35,439 bases of DNA from Candidatus Aegiribacteria sp. (GTDB lineage: Bacteria > Fermentibacterota > Fermentibacteria > Fermentibacterales > JCC-6). The notes beneath the pieces were generated by a model. It was not told the DNA's origin. It saw only the letters and a list, made by a program, of their open reading frames with translations, and ran no database searches. Location of the stretch: assembly GCA_030610085.1 (NCBI GenBank), contig JAUWSL010000005.1:1-35439 (forward strand), written 5' to 3'. This document shows positions 21,601 through 30,423 of the stretch, one piece after another; within the stretch, counting starts at the first letter, position 1, and every line of letters begins with the position of its first letter. The translations under genes were made by a program, and so were the position numbers.

Positions 21601-24280
21601 ACCCGGATTTGTGGCCGGAATACCAACCTGGGAAAAGATAAGCTACGCGAGACTCTGGGTGGATAACTTCGCAAACGCTGATACTGTGCAGATATTCGAT
21701 CTTGAGATTGTAGGCAACAGGTGGGAAGAAAAAGGTATACTGGCTGCAGATTCAATAGCCCCACCAGTATTTCCGTCGGAAAAAATGTACGTTTCCACAG
21801 TGAACAATAAAGATAATCCTGAATACGTAAACAATCCCCCTCCAGGTGTTGATCCGGGGGAGGATGAGTACGGTGATCCTCGACTTGAGCAGTCTCTTTC
21901 GCTCATAGCCGAGAATATAGACGGTGGGCATTACGGCCTTGCGGTCCAGAGTTTTTACAGTGGTGAGGATTATACCGGGTACAGGCAGATCCGATTCCTT
22001 GTGCATGGAGAAGAGAAGTACGACGCAGAACTTATATACAGACTTGGATCCGACAGTCTCAATTACTATGAGATCGGAGTCAGCATCGATCCCGGCTGGC
22101 AGGTAATTGAGGTCAACCTTGACGATCTTGTGGATCTGAAGGCAATCAAGGATGCAACGGAGCTCGAATATATCAGCGAAGGTAACCTGGCTGTTCTGGG
22201 TTCACCGAATTTCGCCAGGATCATGGAAATGAGCCTTGGTCTGCTCAACAACTCTCCGACTCCACTGAGCACAACAGTCTGGGTTGATGATGTTACCCTT
22301 CATCAACCATGGAGCAATACAGGAACTGCGCATAGGATCACTGCGGGTATTAATATTGCCGATCTTCTATTCTTAAGCGGTGATTACAGGGAGATCGATT
22401 CCGATTTCCATGGACTTGGAAGCAGATCCGGTCAGGGGTACACGACGATCACCTATAACGCCGGGGCGACCATGTACCTTAATCGATTTACACCACCCCT
22501 CTGGTCGCTCTATGCACCAGCCAATTTCGCATGGTCACTGAATGTCTCGAAACCTGTATTTCAATCCGGGTCTGATTACCGTCTTAACGATGAAGAATCC
22601 TGGAATGAGCGGTCGCAGCACAGGGGTTGGAGCACAGGTTTTCAGCTGCGAAAGAACAGCAATGCCGAATCATTGCTGGGAAGGTACTTTGTTGATCCCT
22701 TAAGGTTGATGCATACGTATTCGCTAGGTTACGGCATGACACCTTCAACCAGGGATACTTCCAGTACAGCCGAAGGTTCACTTTCGTACGATATCAGTCC
22801 CGGCAGAATGCAGCTGTTCGATCTGCCTCTGATTGATTTCTTCAGAATAAGGCCATCACGGCTGAGCTGGTCCCTGTCAAGAAAGAACAGCTGGGATACC
22901 AGATGGAGCTTTGTCAGCGATGATACTGTGCAGACCAGAGCAACGATATTGAGTACACTGTCGTCCAGCGGTTCGATTACGTTTAACTTATGGAAGGGAT
23001 TATCCGCCAGCGGTTCCCTCGGACTTGTAAGGGATCTGCTGTTCCCATGGGAAGGGAACCTGGGTGTGAATGTCGGGAGGGAGATATCAAGGAATCAGAA
23101 TATCAGTATTTCCCAGGATATCAATCTGTTTGACTATCTAAGCCCCAGGTTCTCCTTTGATTCCCATTACGGTCAGTCAAGGCTCGCTCCGCATACTCTG
23201 TCCGGCGCAGATTCGCTGGGGCTGCCAAGATATTCGGTTTCTGCCACCAGGCGGGTTGATGTCAGAATTGGACTTGTTCATACCATAAGAAGCTTTGCAA
23301 GACTGCGTGATGAAAGGCTGGACGAGGAGGCTGAACCGGGAAGCCCCAGATGGTTACTGATAAAGCTCGAACGCTGGGCGAACATGATAAATGATCCGAA
23401 TGTCTCCTACTCGGAAACTGAAGGCAGTGAGTACAGGGATATGGAATTCATCCCGGACTGGCGGTATCAGACCGGTCTCGATCCGGTACTCGAAGGAGCA
23501 GTTCCGTGGGACAGGACAAAGGGATGGAATTTTCAGGTTTCCGGAGGATTCAGACCTGTGTCATCGATGTCAGTCAGGCTGGAGTACAGATCATCGGAAA
23601 GCAGGAATCTCTATTCAGGGTTCTGGAACAATCAGAGATCGAAGACATGGCCCTCCATTTCCTTTTCCTGGTCCGGATTGAACAGACTGGCTGGATTAAG
23701 TAATATCTTAAGAGCAGGTACCGCCAGTTCCGGTTACAGTATTGAAAAAAGCGAGAGTGGAAGATACGAAAGTGATGTCTATACACCTACAACGGAGACG
23801 ACAAAGACAAACTGGACACCTCTGTTCAATATCAGTGTCACTCTTATGAACGATGTTCAGATATCTATAAGCGATAACATTACCAATACTGTTCTGCAGA
23901 GCTTTACGGGAACGCAGGCGAAGACTGAAAGCAGCACCAATAACCTTCAGTTCAGAATTCAATACTCATTCAGCGCTCCCGGTGGCTTTGCCATCCCTCT
24001 TCCACTGCTTGACAGGCTTCGGATAAGTTTCCGGAGCGATCTCACGACCAGCCTCAATGTAATCAGGTCCAGAATCACGAGTGAGCTTTTTGGAAGCTCC
24101 GTCGGTGCTCAACTGCAGACAGACAGAGAGGAATGGCGCATAGAACCTGCTTTGAATTACGATTTTGGAACGGTTACTGCAGGGCTCACGGGTATCATCG
24201 GCTGGAAAACCGACAGGGTCAATTCACAGTACGATCAGCGGGATATCGGAATGAATATATGGGTGACCATTAATTTCTGA
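18683..24280 (+). CDS. sprA: SprA-like cell surface/outer-membrane protein (type IX secretion translocon family)
   Basis: 1865 aa with signal peptide. SprA-like segments include QGLFGAKILAQVGPVEFTTIASRESG, GIPGSENVTLTVAGSTRVLVRDVDYTIIYEIGLITLMG, GEIAMSFPNPNVDNIAYIDDMEGTE, LDTEDLNRNGVLD, and a beta-rich C-terminus ending WVTINF. Confidence 0.85.
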   Translation: MRIRTGFLSWTMLFIINTSVGAVGVRAPRLIPAYPWETEYSTDLLVDPRVSWELVNSMRRGFICWRLFYGSIPVSVQGCFPIDEMNYRSMEWTLRDTWTAMNRNSCLRTSRDQRSLIPTIYLPLDMPPILAGAIGEGGQIDISGYQKITLSGISHYRPNAIEVEGESQSLFPDLKMEQELRVQLEGTIGEKVHVHVDHDSQRSFGPQSTLSLRYEGYEDEIIQSIEMGDVSLSITGPEFVSYSIPRQGLFGAKILAQVGPVEFTTIASRESGSTESSEFVGQATLVEDSILDIHPADNYFFYTSPDSLVQPQIASIRVFQDDLDGTNNQETGAVEGAWFIEGSSVTGPPGNWDELFAGLDLDYVLVDSATTIRFRTPVNNNYMLAIWMVTAEGDTIGNAAPGSDWNLKLIKQSNPLPVDPTWAYELRNRYFLGANNIVQESFNCNIYLDRSGEDPIQTQDGIPFIQLLELDTNGDGSLADEEDAVDWDNGFLVFPVTRPFIDPILDVTNPAVYDENNPLPVQSKYFIEVSYRAASTTYSLGRMGIIPGSENVTLTVAGSTRVLVRDVDYTIIYEIGLITLMGEAAEDAQNPSNTLRVVFEYLPLFAAQKKTLIGTRAVYQIGSHSWLGATVMFESASTPGDRPRVGEESTRTVVADIDAHLEAKPEFLTDFANMIPGINTETESNVTISGEIAMSFPNPNVDNIAYIDDMEGTETAFPIGQSRAAWHLSSIPEAQFARDYPAGELRWYNTYRRWKLEDIVPNVTGSQEDNYVNNVLELYFQPDESTNNSWGGIMRCMDKYGMDLSTKTYLRMYIRVTGSAQNANIWLDLGERIDEDSYWLEREAGELIRRANGGLDTEDLNFNGVLSSDEDTGLDNFWDDEENPPESGDPNMDNYYYNGDDPPSIRYDKINGTQNNNLLDTEDLNRNGVLDRSNSFFRVNIPVDNEDYIVSGPNENGWMLLEIPLEDTSIVSVPGFVAGIPTWEKISYARLWVDNFANADTVQIFDLEIVGNRWEEKGILAADSIAPPVFPSEKMYVSTVNNKDNPEYVNNPPPGVDPGEDEYGDPRLEQSLSLIAENIDGGHYGLAVQSFYSGEDYTGYRQIRFLVHGEEKYDAELIYRLGSDSLNYYEIGVSIDPGWQVIEVNLDDLVDLKAIKDATELEYISEGNLAVLGSPNFARIMEMSLGLLNNSPTPLSTTVWVDDVTLHQPWSNTGTAHRITAGINIADLLFLSGDYREIDSDFHGLGSRSGQGYTTITYNAGATMYLNRFTPPLWSLYAPANFAWSLNVSKPVFQSGSDYRLNDEESWNERSQHRGWSTGFQLRKNSNAESLLGRYFVDPLRLMHTYSLGYGMTPSTRDTSSTAEGSLSYDISPGRMQLFDLPLIDFFRIRPSRLSWSLSRKNSWDTRWSFVSDDTVQTRATILSTLSSSGSITFNLWKGLSASGSLGLVRDLLFPWEGNLGVNVGREISRNQNISISQDINLFDYLSPRFSFDSHYGQSRLAPHTLSGADSLGLPRYSVSATRRVDVRIGLVHTIRSFARLRDERLDEEAEPGSPRWLLIKLERWANMINDPNVSYSETEGSEYRDMEFIPDWRYQTGLDPVLEGAVPWDRTKGWNFQVSGGFRPVSSMSVRLEYRSSESRNLYSGFWNNQRSKTWPSISFSWSGLNRLAGLSNILRAGTASSGYSIEKSESGRYESDVYTPTTETTKTNWTPLFNISVTLMNDVQISISDNITNTVLQSFTGTQAKTESSTNNLQFRIQYSFSAPGGFAIPLPLLDRLRISFRSDLTTSLNVIRSRITSELFGSSVGAQLQTDREEWRIEPALNYDFGTVTAGLTGIIGWKTDRVNSQYDQRDIGMNIWVTINF
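20093..21472 (+). repeat. Three EF-hand/dockerin-like Asp/Asn-rich loops within SprA
   Basis: DTNGDGSLADEE (20093-20128); LDTEDLNFNGVL(SSDE) (from 21245); LDTEDLNRNGVL (21437-21472). The last two share the identical 17-nt core cttgatacggaggatct. Confidence 0.65.
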
Positions 24281-24453
24281 TGTCGAAAGCGTAATTCCCG
24301 CGCTGTCATCTGGTCATTTACATCGTTTATATATTTGCTCATTATAGCTCAAATGAGATATTACTTTTAATATAGAAATCCACAAAGAAATCTGAGTATA
24401 ATTACAGGAGTATTGAGCGCTAACCTGGAGCATAAGTTGATTTTGGAGGCTTG

Positions 24454-26241
24454 ATGAATATAAAGTTAGGTCAGCTTCTTCTGAATTCCGGGATCATAAC
24501 GGAAAATCAGCTTGAACAAGCCATCAACAAACAGAATAAAGAAGGCCACAGGCTCGGATTCCATCTGGTGGAAATGCAGGCTATCTCTGAAGAGGATCTG
24601 AATAAATTCCTTGCAAGACAGCAGAGTGTCGAGTTTGCAAATCTTGATGGAAAAGAGATTGACAAAAATATTATACATCTTATAACAGATGATATAGCAA
24701 GAAGATACGAAGTCATTCCAATAAGCAGAGAGGGCAGGAAGCTGATCGTGGCCATGACCGATCCTAACAACCTTTTTGCAATAGATGACTTGAGATTTTC
24801 ACTGGGTATGGATATAGAACCGCACATATGCGCTTCAAGTATGATTAAAAAAGCACTTGCGAAGTATTACCCCAGTTCAGATGCCATCGTACCCATCGAG
24901 GAAAGCAAGAAGAATCAGAAGATCAGCAATATCAATGAAGCCCTTGCCGATATCGATGATGAGGGCATTATTGAAGATAATGAAATGCTTATGGGCGACG
25001 AAGTCTTTGAATCCATGATAATCCAGGATGATGAAGAAGATATAGAAGAGGATGACCTTGATTTCAGTATATCGGATTCACCTGTAGTCAAACTAGTGAA
25101 CAGTCTCATAGCGGATGCGGTCAGGCGGGGGGCAAGCGATATCCATTTCGAGCCGTTCGAGAAATACGTCAGGGTGAGATTCAGGATAGATGGTATCCTT
25201 CACGAAGTAATGCGCCCCAGCCGGAAGTACCGGTCATCCATGGTCAGCCGACTCAAGATCATCGGCGGGATGGATATCGCTGAACATCACCTTCCGCAGG
25301 ACGGGCGGCAGAAGATACTTGTCGGCGAGACGTTTGTAGACCTGAGACTAGCGACACTGCCCACACTTTTCGGTGAAAAAGTAGAGATCAGGCTGCTGGA
25401 CCGCAGCGCCGTTATCCTTGATCTTGATTTACTCGGTTTCGAGGAAGCATCTCTCAAAGAATTCAGAAAGGGCATTCACAGGCCTTTTGGAATAGTTCTG
25501 GTTACAGGACCCACCGGTTGCGGTAAAACAACGACGCTGTATTCGGCCCTCACAGAACGTAACGACATCGGTGTAAACATTATGACCGCTGAGAACCCGG
25601 TTGAGTTCAATCTACATGGTATAAACCAGGTTCAGATGAATGCCGAGGTTGGATTGACGTTCGCCAACGCCCTTAGAGCTTACCTTCGCCAGGATCCGGA
25701 CATTATCATGGTCGGGGAGATTCGTGACAAGGAAACCAGCGAAATCGCGATAAGGGCCGCACTGACAGGGCACCTTGTGCTTTCAACTACACATACGAAC
25801 GATGCTCCCAGCACTATAAACAGGCTTATAGACATGGGCACCGAACCCTTCATGCTCAGTACTTCACTGGTTTGCATCGCTTCTCAGAGACTTATCAGAA
25901 AAATCTGCACCAAATGCAAAACCAAGATCCACGTCCCGGATGAAGCCTTCCTTGATGCGGGGATTGATCCTGAACGATTCAGGAAAATTGATTTGTTCGA
26001 AGGCACCGGCTGTTCACATTGTAACAATACAGGCTACAAGGGTAGAATGGGAATTTTCGAAGTAATGCGTGTTGACGAGGATATAAGGATGCTGATCGAG
26101 GGAGATGCCAACAGTCTGCAGATCGAAAAAGCGGCACTGGAAAAGGGAATGGTTAATCTGAGAGAAGCAGCTATCAGAAAGCTGGAAGCTGGACTTACTA
26201 CATTCGAGGAAGTTCTGCGGGAGACTATTTCGAACGAATAA
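24454..26241 (+). CDS. pilB: PilB/GspE-type assembly ATPase, paralog 1
   Basis: N-terminal GspE_N-like domain, Walker A GPTGCGKTTTLYSAL, Asp box DPDIIMVGEIRDKETSEIA, GHLVLSTTHTNDAPSTINRL, zinc site CTKCKTK...CSHCNNTGYKGRMGIFE. ATG 24454 follows GGAGG. Confidence 0.93.
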   Translation: MNIKLGQLLLNSGIITENQLEQAINKQNKEGHRLGFHLVEMQAISEEDLNKFLARQQSVEFANLDGKEIDKNIIHLITDDIARRYEVIPISREGRKLIVAMTDPNNLFAIDDLRFSLGMDIEPHICASSMIKKALAKYYPSSDAIVPIEESKKNQKISNINEALADIDDEGIIEDNEMLMGDEVFESMIIQDDEEDIEEDDLDFSISDSPVVKLVNSLIADAVRRGASDIHFEPFEKYVRVRFRIDGILHEVMRPSRKYRSSMVSRLKIIGGMDIAEHHLPQDGRQKILVGETFVDLRLATLPTLFGEKVEIRLLDRSAVILDLDLLGFEEASLKEFRKGIHRPFGIVLVTGPTGCGKTTTLYSALTERNDIGVNIMTAENPVEFNLHGINQVQMNAEVGLTFANALRAYLRQDPDIIMVGEIRDKETSEIAIRAALTGHLVLSTTHTNDAPSTINRLIDMGTEPFMLSTSLVCIASQRLIRKICTKCKTKIHVPDEAFLDAGIDPERFRKIDLFEGTGCSHCNNTGYKGRMGIFEVMRVDEDIRMLIEGDANSLQIEKAALEKGMVNLREAAIRKLEAGLTTFEEVLRETISNE

Positions 26242-26254
26242 CGGAGGATGTATT

Positions 26255-28069
26255 TTGCTTAGTAGACTCAGCATGATGCTTCTTGAATCGGGAGTGGTAA
26301 CAAGGGATGAGATCGATAAGATAATAGCCGTGTGCGGTCACGGTGAGATCGAACTTGCTGACCATCTGGTATCCACAGGTGTTACACCTGAAGATCTCAT
26401 CACCGAATTTTTATCCGAGATATATTCCGTTAAGCCCGTATTTCTCAATGAGATGGAATTTGATCCTGCTCTCGCAGAATCACTGCCTGAAGAGATCGCG
26501 AGAAGATACTTCCTTGCTCCCTTCAAAGAGGAAAAGGAGTACTTTCATATTGGCATGGGTTCACCGGGAGATCTTTACGCTATCGATGATGTAAAATTCG
26601 CAACCGGAAAAGAAGTCATTGTCTATGCTTCCGCCCCCTCTGCTGTAAGAAGAGCCCAGAACGACCTGTACGGCAAGCAGGACTCACTTGTTTCGGTAAA
26701 AGATCAGCTGGACGATTACGAGGAAGAGTACGATGATCTGGAGATAGTTCATACTCTTGGATTCGAGGATGAAGAGGATGACGATTACGAGGATAAGGAC
26801 CTGGAGGATGAGTACGCGAATCTCTCGGAGGGTCCAATAGTAGCGTTTGTAAACGCTATAATTGCAAAGGCTGTCCGTACTGAAGTAAGTGATATTCATA
26901 TAGAGCCGTACGAAAAATACCTCAGGATAAGATACAGACGTGATGGAAAATGCTTCGTGGTCAGAAAACTCCCCAAGAAAGTCCAGCCTCAGATTCTAAG
27001 CAGACTTAAGATAATGGCCAGTATGAATATAGCAGAGAAAAGAAAAACACAGGATGGCAGAATCAAAGCCGTGATAGATGGAAGATCGATCGATTTTCGA
27101 GTCAGCGCAGTGCCTGCTATCAACGGTGAAAAGATCGTCCTGCGAATCCTCGACAGGGGCAGCCTGGAGCTTGACCTCCGGCAGCTGGGCTTTCCTGAAG
27201 ATGCACTCAAAATATTCTTGCAGGGGGTCGATTCTCCATACGGCATTGTTCTGGTAACAGGCCCCACGGGAAGCGGCAAGACAACAACTCTCTATTCTGC
27301 TCTAAGTGCGCTGAATACGGATAAAGTAAACATACATACAGCTGAAGAACCGGTAGAGTACAATATAGAAGGCCTGTCTCAGACTCAGATCGATTTCAGT
27401 AAGGGATACGATTTTGCCTCTGCACTCAGGGCTATTCTCAGGCAGGATCCAAACATAATCATGGTGGGTGAAATAAGAGATCTGGAAACTGCCAGTATCG
27501 CGATTAAAGCTGCGCTTACGGGGCATCTGGTTTTCTCTACGATACATACAAATGATGCTCCCAGCACTGTGAACAGGCTGATTGATATAGGTATCAAACC
27601 TTTTCTGGTTGCATCTGCAGTTCGAACGATCATGGCCCAGAGACTCGTCAGAAAGATCTGCAAACACTGCAAAAGACCACACGAGTACACGGATGAAGAA
27701 TTCAAGGCAGCGGGTGTTGACCCCGCTGAAATGGCTGGTCATATAACATATAAGGGTAAAGGATGTAGTAAATGCAGTGGTTCGGGTTACAGAGGGAGAA
27801 TAGGTCTTTACGAAGTGCTCGCAATTGATAAGAATATAAAACAGTCGATTATTGAGAAGATTACCGCAGGTCAGCTGCGGGTTCTGGGTGTCAGAAACGG
27901 GATGAAAACACTTAGGATGGATGCTGTTGAGAAGCTTAAAGCGGGTATCACAACACTTGAGGAAGTCACCAGGGGTACCGCTGAGGATGATCTGGCAGTG
28001 CAAAAGGTCATGGAGGAATTGAAGGACCAGACCAAACAGCAGCAGACAGAGGAAGGACATTCGGCATAA
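26255..28069 (+). CDS. PilB/GspE-type assembly ATPase, paralog 2
   Basis: Same architecture as paralog 1: GPTGSGKTTTLYSAL, DPNIIMVGEIRDLETASIA, CKHCKRP...CSKCSGSGYRGRIGLYEV. Likely TTG start 7 nt after GGAGG; the nearby ATG 26249 terminates after four codons. Confidence 0.92.
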   Translation: MLSRLSMMLLESGVVTRDEIDKIIAVCGHGEIELADHLVSTGVTPEDLITEFLSEIYSVKPVFLNEMEFDPALAESLPEEIARRYFLAPFKEEKEYFHIGMGSPGDLYAIDDVKFATGKEVIVYASAPSAVRRAQNDLYGKQDSLVSVKDQLDDYEEEYDDLEIVHTLGFEDEEDDDYEDKDLEDEYANLSEGPIVAFVNAIIAKAVRTEVSDIHIEPYEKYLRIRYRRDGKCFVVRKLPKKVQPQILSRLKIMASMNIAEKRKTQDGRIKAVIDGRSIDFRVSAVPAINGEKIVLRILDRGSLELDLRQLGFPEDALKIFLQGVDSPYGIVLVTGPTGSGKTTTLYSALSALNTDKVNIHTAEEPVEYNIEGLSQTQIDFSKGYDFASALRAILRQDPNIIMVGEIRDLETASIAIKAALTGHLVFSTIHTNDAPSTVNRLIDIGIKPFLVASAVRTIMAQRLVRKICKHCKRPHEYTDEEFKAAGVDPAEMAGHITYKGKGCSKCSGSGYRGRIGLYEVLAIDKNIKQSIIEKITAGQLRVLGVRNGMKTLRMDAVEKLKAGITTLEEVTRGTAEDDLAVQKVMEELKDQTKQQQTEEGHSA

Positions 28070-28070
28070 T

Positions 28071-29141
28071 ATGATTATTAAGACACTCTTGAAGGAAATG
28101 ATGGAAAGACGGGCAACCGACCTTCATCTGACAGTTGGAACTCCTCCCGTTGTCCGAATTGATGGAGAGCTGGAAAGAATGGAGTACGATCCTCTTACAG
28201 CTCAGGATACTCAGAACCTTGTCTACAGCCTTATCAAGGATGAGCAGAAGAAGAGATTTGAGCTTGAAAAAGAGCTTGACTTCGCCTTCGGGATCAAAGG
28301 TCTTTCAAGGTTCAGAGCAAACGTATTCTATCAGAGGGGTTGTGTAGCCTGTGCCATCAGGTCAATTCCGCATGAGATCCTTTCTTTCGAAGAACTTGGA
28401 CTCCCGAAAGCAGTCAACACTTTCGCCGAAAAACGGCAGGGCCTTATCCTTGTTACCGGCCCGACAGGATGCGGCAAATCAACTACGCTGGCTTCGATAC
28501 TCCGGAAGATAAACGCTACAAGACATTCCCATATCATCACCGTTGAGGATCCCATTGAATATGTTCACCACCATGATAAGGGTATCATCAATCAGAGGGA
28601 GATCGGACAGGATACAAAGTCCTTTGGTAATTCACTGAGATACGTCCTGAGACAGGATCCGGATGTAGTTCTGATCGGTGAGATGAGGGATATGGAAACC
28701 ATGCAGGTTGCTCTGAATATCGCCGAGACAGGCCACCTTACACTGGCCACCCTGCATACTAACTCCACTTATGAATCCATTAACAGAATAATCGATTCTT
28801 TTCCTGCTGAAAGCCAGGATCAGGTCAGAAGTCAGCTGTCGTTCGTAACCATAGGCATACTTACGCAGCAGCTGGTACCGAAGGCCAGAGGATCGGGCAG
28901 GGCACTTGTTGCTGAGGTCCTTGTATGCAATCCGGCAGTTAAGGCAACGATTCGCCAGGATAAACTTCACCAGATATACGGACTTATGCAGGCCGGTCAC
29001 AAGTACGGTATGAAAACGATGAATCAATCTCTCTTTGAGCTTTACAGGAAGAAGGAGATAACAAAAGAGGTTGCTTTGGAACGATCTCACGATCTGGCGG
29101 AACTTGAACAGATGATAGCAACCGGACGAGACGTTATTTAG
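28071..29141 (+). CDS. pilT: Type IV pilus retraction ATPase PilT
   Basis: MMERRATDLHLTVGTPPVVRIDGEL, VTGPTGCGKSTTLASIL, VLIGEMRDMETMQVALNIAETGHLTLATLHTNS, IIDSFPAESQDQVRSQLSFVTIGILTQQLVP. Confidence 0.96.
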   Translation: MIIKTLLKEMMERRATDLHLTVGTPPVVRIDGELERMEYDPLTAQDTQNLVYSLIKDEQKKRFELEKELDFAFGIKGLSRFRANVFYQRGCVACAIRSIPHEILSFEELGLPKAVNTFAEKRQGLILVTGPTGCGKSTTLASILRKINATRHSHIITVEDPIEYVHHHDKGIINQREIGQDTKSFGNSLRYVLRQDPDVVLIGEMRDMETMQVALNIAETGHLTLATLHTNSTYESINRIIDSFPAESQDQVRSQLSFVTIGILTQQLVPKARGSGRALVAEVLVCNPAVKATIRQDKLHQIYGLMQAGHKYGMKTMNQSLFELYRKKEITKEVALERSHDLAELEQMIATGRDVI

Positions 29142-29156
29142 CAATAGGAGGCGGAA

Positions 29157-30365
29157 ATGCCTGAATTTAGATGGGAAGGAACAAACAGGGCCGGCAGAAA
29201 GATGTCGGGCAAAATTTCTGCCGCTAAAAAGGCAGATGCTGAAGCGCTCCTCACTCAGAGAGGGGTGAAAGTTACCAAGGTCAAAGGTAAAGGTTTCGAT
29301 ATATCCACCTTTGGCGTAATAGGGACAGGTGTAAAGGACAAGGAACTGGCAACATTCACCCGGCAGTTCGCTGTTATGATCGACGCTGGGCTTCCCCTTG
29401 TCAAATGCCTTCAGATACTTGCCCAGCAGCAGGATAACCAGATTTTCAAGGAGATCATCGAAGACGTTACGGAGTTTGTGGAAAAAGGAGGAACCCTTGC
29501 TGACGGCATGGCACAGCACAAAGCGGTTTTCACAGATCTGTACGTGAACATGGTTGCTGCTGGAGAACAGGGCGGTATTCTGGATACCATCCTAAACAGA
29601 CTTTCCACTCACCTTGAAAAATCTACAGCTCTCAAAAGCAAGATAAAATCAGCCATGATGTACCCTATGGTTGTAATGATAGTGGTCGTTGTTGTAGTGA
29701 TGGCTCTTCTGCTTTTCGTAATACCCATTTTCGAGAAGATGTTTGAAGATATGGGCGGCTCTCTGCCGGGACCTACTCAAATGGTTGTGAACCTTTCCGA
29801 GTTCGTCCAGGGTAATATAATTCTCATTCTGATAGGCTTTGCCGCTCTGATAGCAGCCTACAAAATGTACTACAAGACCAAAAACGGTGAGAAGGTTATT
29901 GACACGATAAAACTCAAAATGCCGATCTTCGGCATACTGCTGAGAAAAATGTCAATTGCCCGTTTCTCCAGGACTCTGGGTACTCTTATCTCAAGCGGTG
30001 TATCAATACTCGACGGCCTGAGTATAACCGCCAAAACCTCAGGTAACAGGATAATAGCCGATGCGATCATGGAAGCACGGACCAGCATCTCCGGAGGTGA
30101 GAACATCTCCAATCCGCTGCAGGCTTCCGGTGTTTTTCCGGGTATGGTGACCCAGATGATCGCAGTGGGAGAAGAGACCGGCGGAATCGATACCATGCTC
30201 ATGAAAATCGCTGATTTCTACGAGGAAGAAGTGGATACAGCTGTCGCAGGTCTTACGGCAACGCTCGAACCGATCATGATAGTTATTCTTGGTGCGATGG
30301 TCGGTGGTATAGTTATTGCAATGTACCTTCCGATCTTCGACATGATCGGTACTGTAGGAGCTTAG
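29157..30365 (+). CDS. pilC: Type IV pilus inner membrane platform protein PilC (GspF family)
   Basis: FRWEGTNRAGRKMSGKISAAKKADAEALL, TFTRQFAVMIDAGLPLVKCLQILAQQ, FSRTLGTLISSGVSILDGLSITAKTSGN, VGEETGGIDTMLMKIADFYEEEVDTAVAGLTATLEPIMIVILGAMVGGIVIAMYLPIF. Confidence 0.96.
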   Translation: MPEFRWEGTNRAGRKMSGKISAAKKADAEALLTQRGVKVTKVKGKGFDISTFGVIGTGVKDKELATFTRQFAVMIDAGLPLVKCLQILAQQQDNQIFKEIIEDVTEFVEKGGTLADGMAQHKAVFTDLYVNMVAAGEQGGILDTILNRLSTHLEKSTALKSKIKSAMMYPMVVMIVVVVVVMALLLFVIPIFEKMFEDMGGSLPGPTQMVVNLSEFVQGNIILILIGFAALIAAYKMYYKTKNGEKVIDTIKLKMPIFGILLRKMSIARFSRTLGTLISSGVSILDGLSITAKTSGNRIIADAIMEARTSISGGENISNPLQASGVFPGMVTQMIAVGEETGGIDTMLMKIADFYEEEVDTAVAGLTATLEPIMIVILGAMVGGIVIAMYLPIFDMIGTVGA

Positions 30366-30423
30366 CTGAGAATCGGAATAACAGCGGCGGTTGATCACTG
30401 CTGTTCCTTAGATTCAATGCAGT

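Noticed and set aside
24338-24402. Small inverted repeat CTCATT-N8-AATGAG and a TATAAT (24397-24402) upstream of pilB paralog 1
   Set aside because: The stem is only 6 bp and no convincing -35 element sits at 17 bp spacing, so I could not support a promoter or operator call.
27302-28060. 252-aa minus-strand ORF
   Set aside because: Antisense to the conserved ATPase domain of PilB paralog 2; the translation has no domain-like pattern.
28632-29519. 295-aa minus-strand ORF across pilT/pilC
   Set aside because: Fully antisense to two strongly conserved genes; no recognisable motif. Explained by codon bias leaving the antisense frame open.
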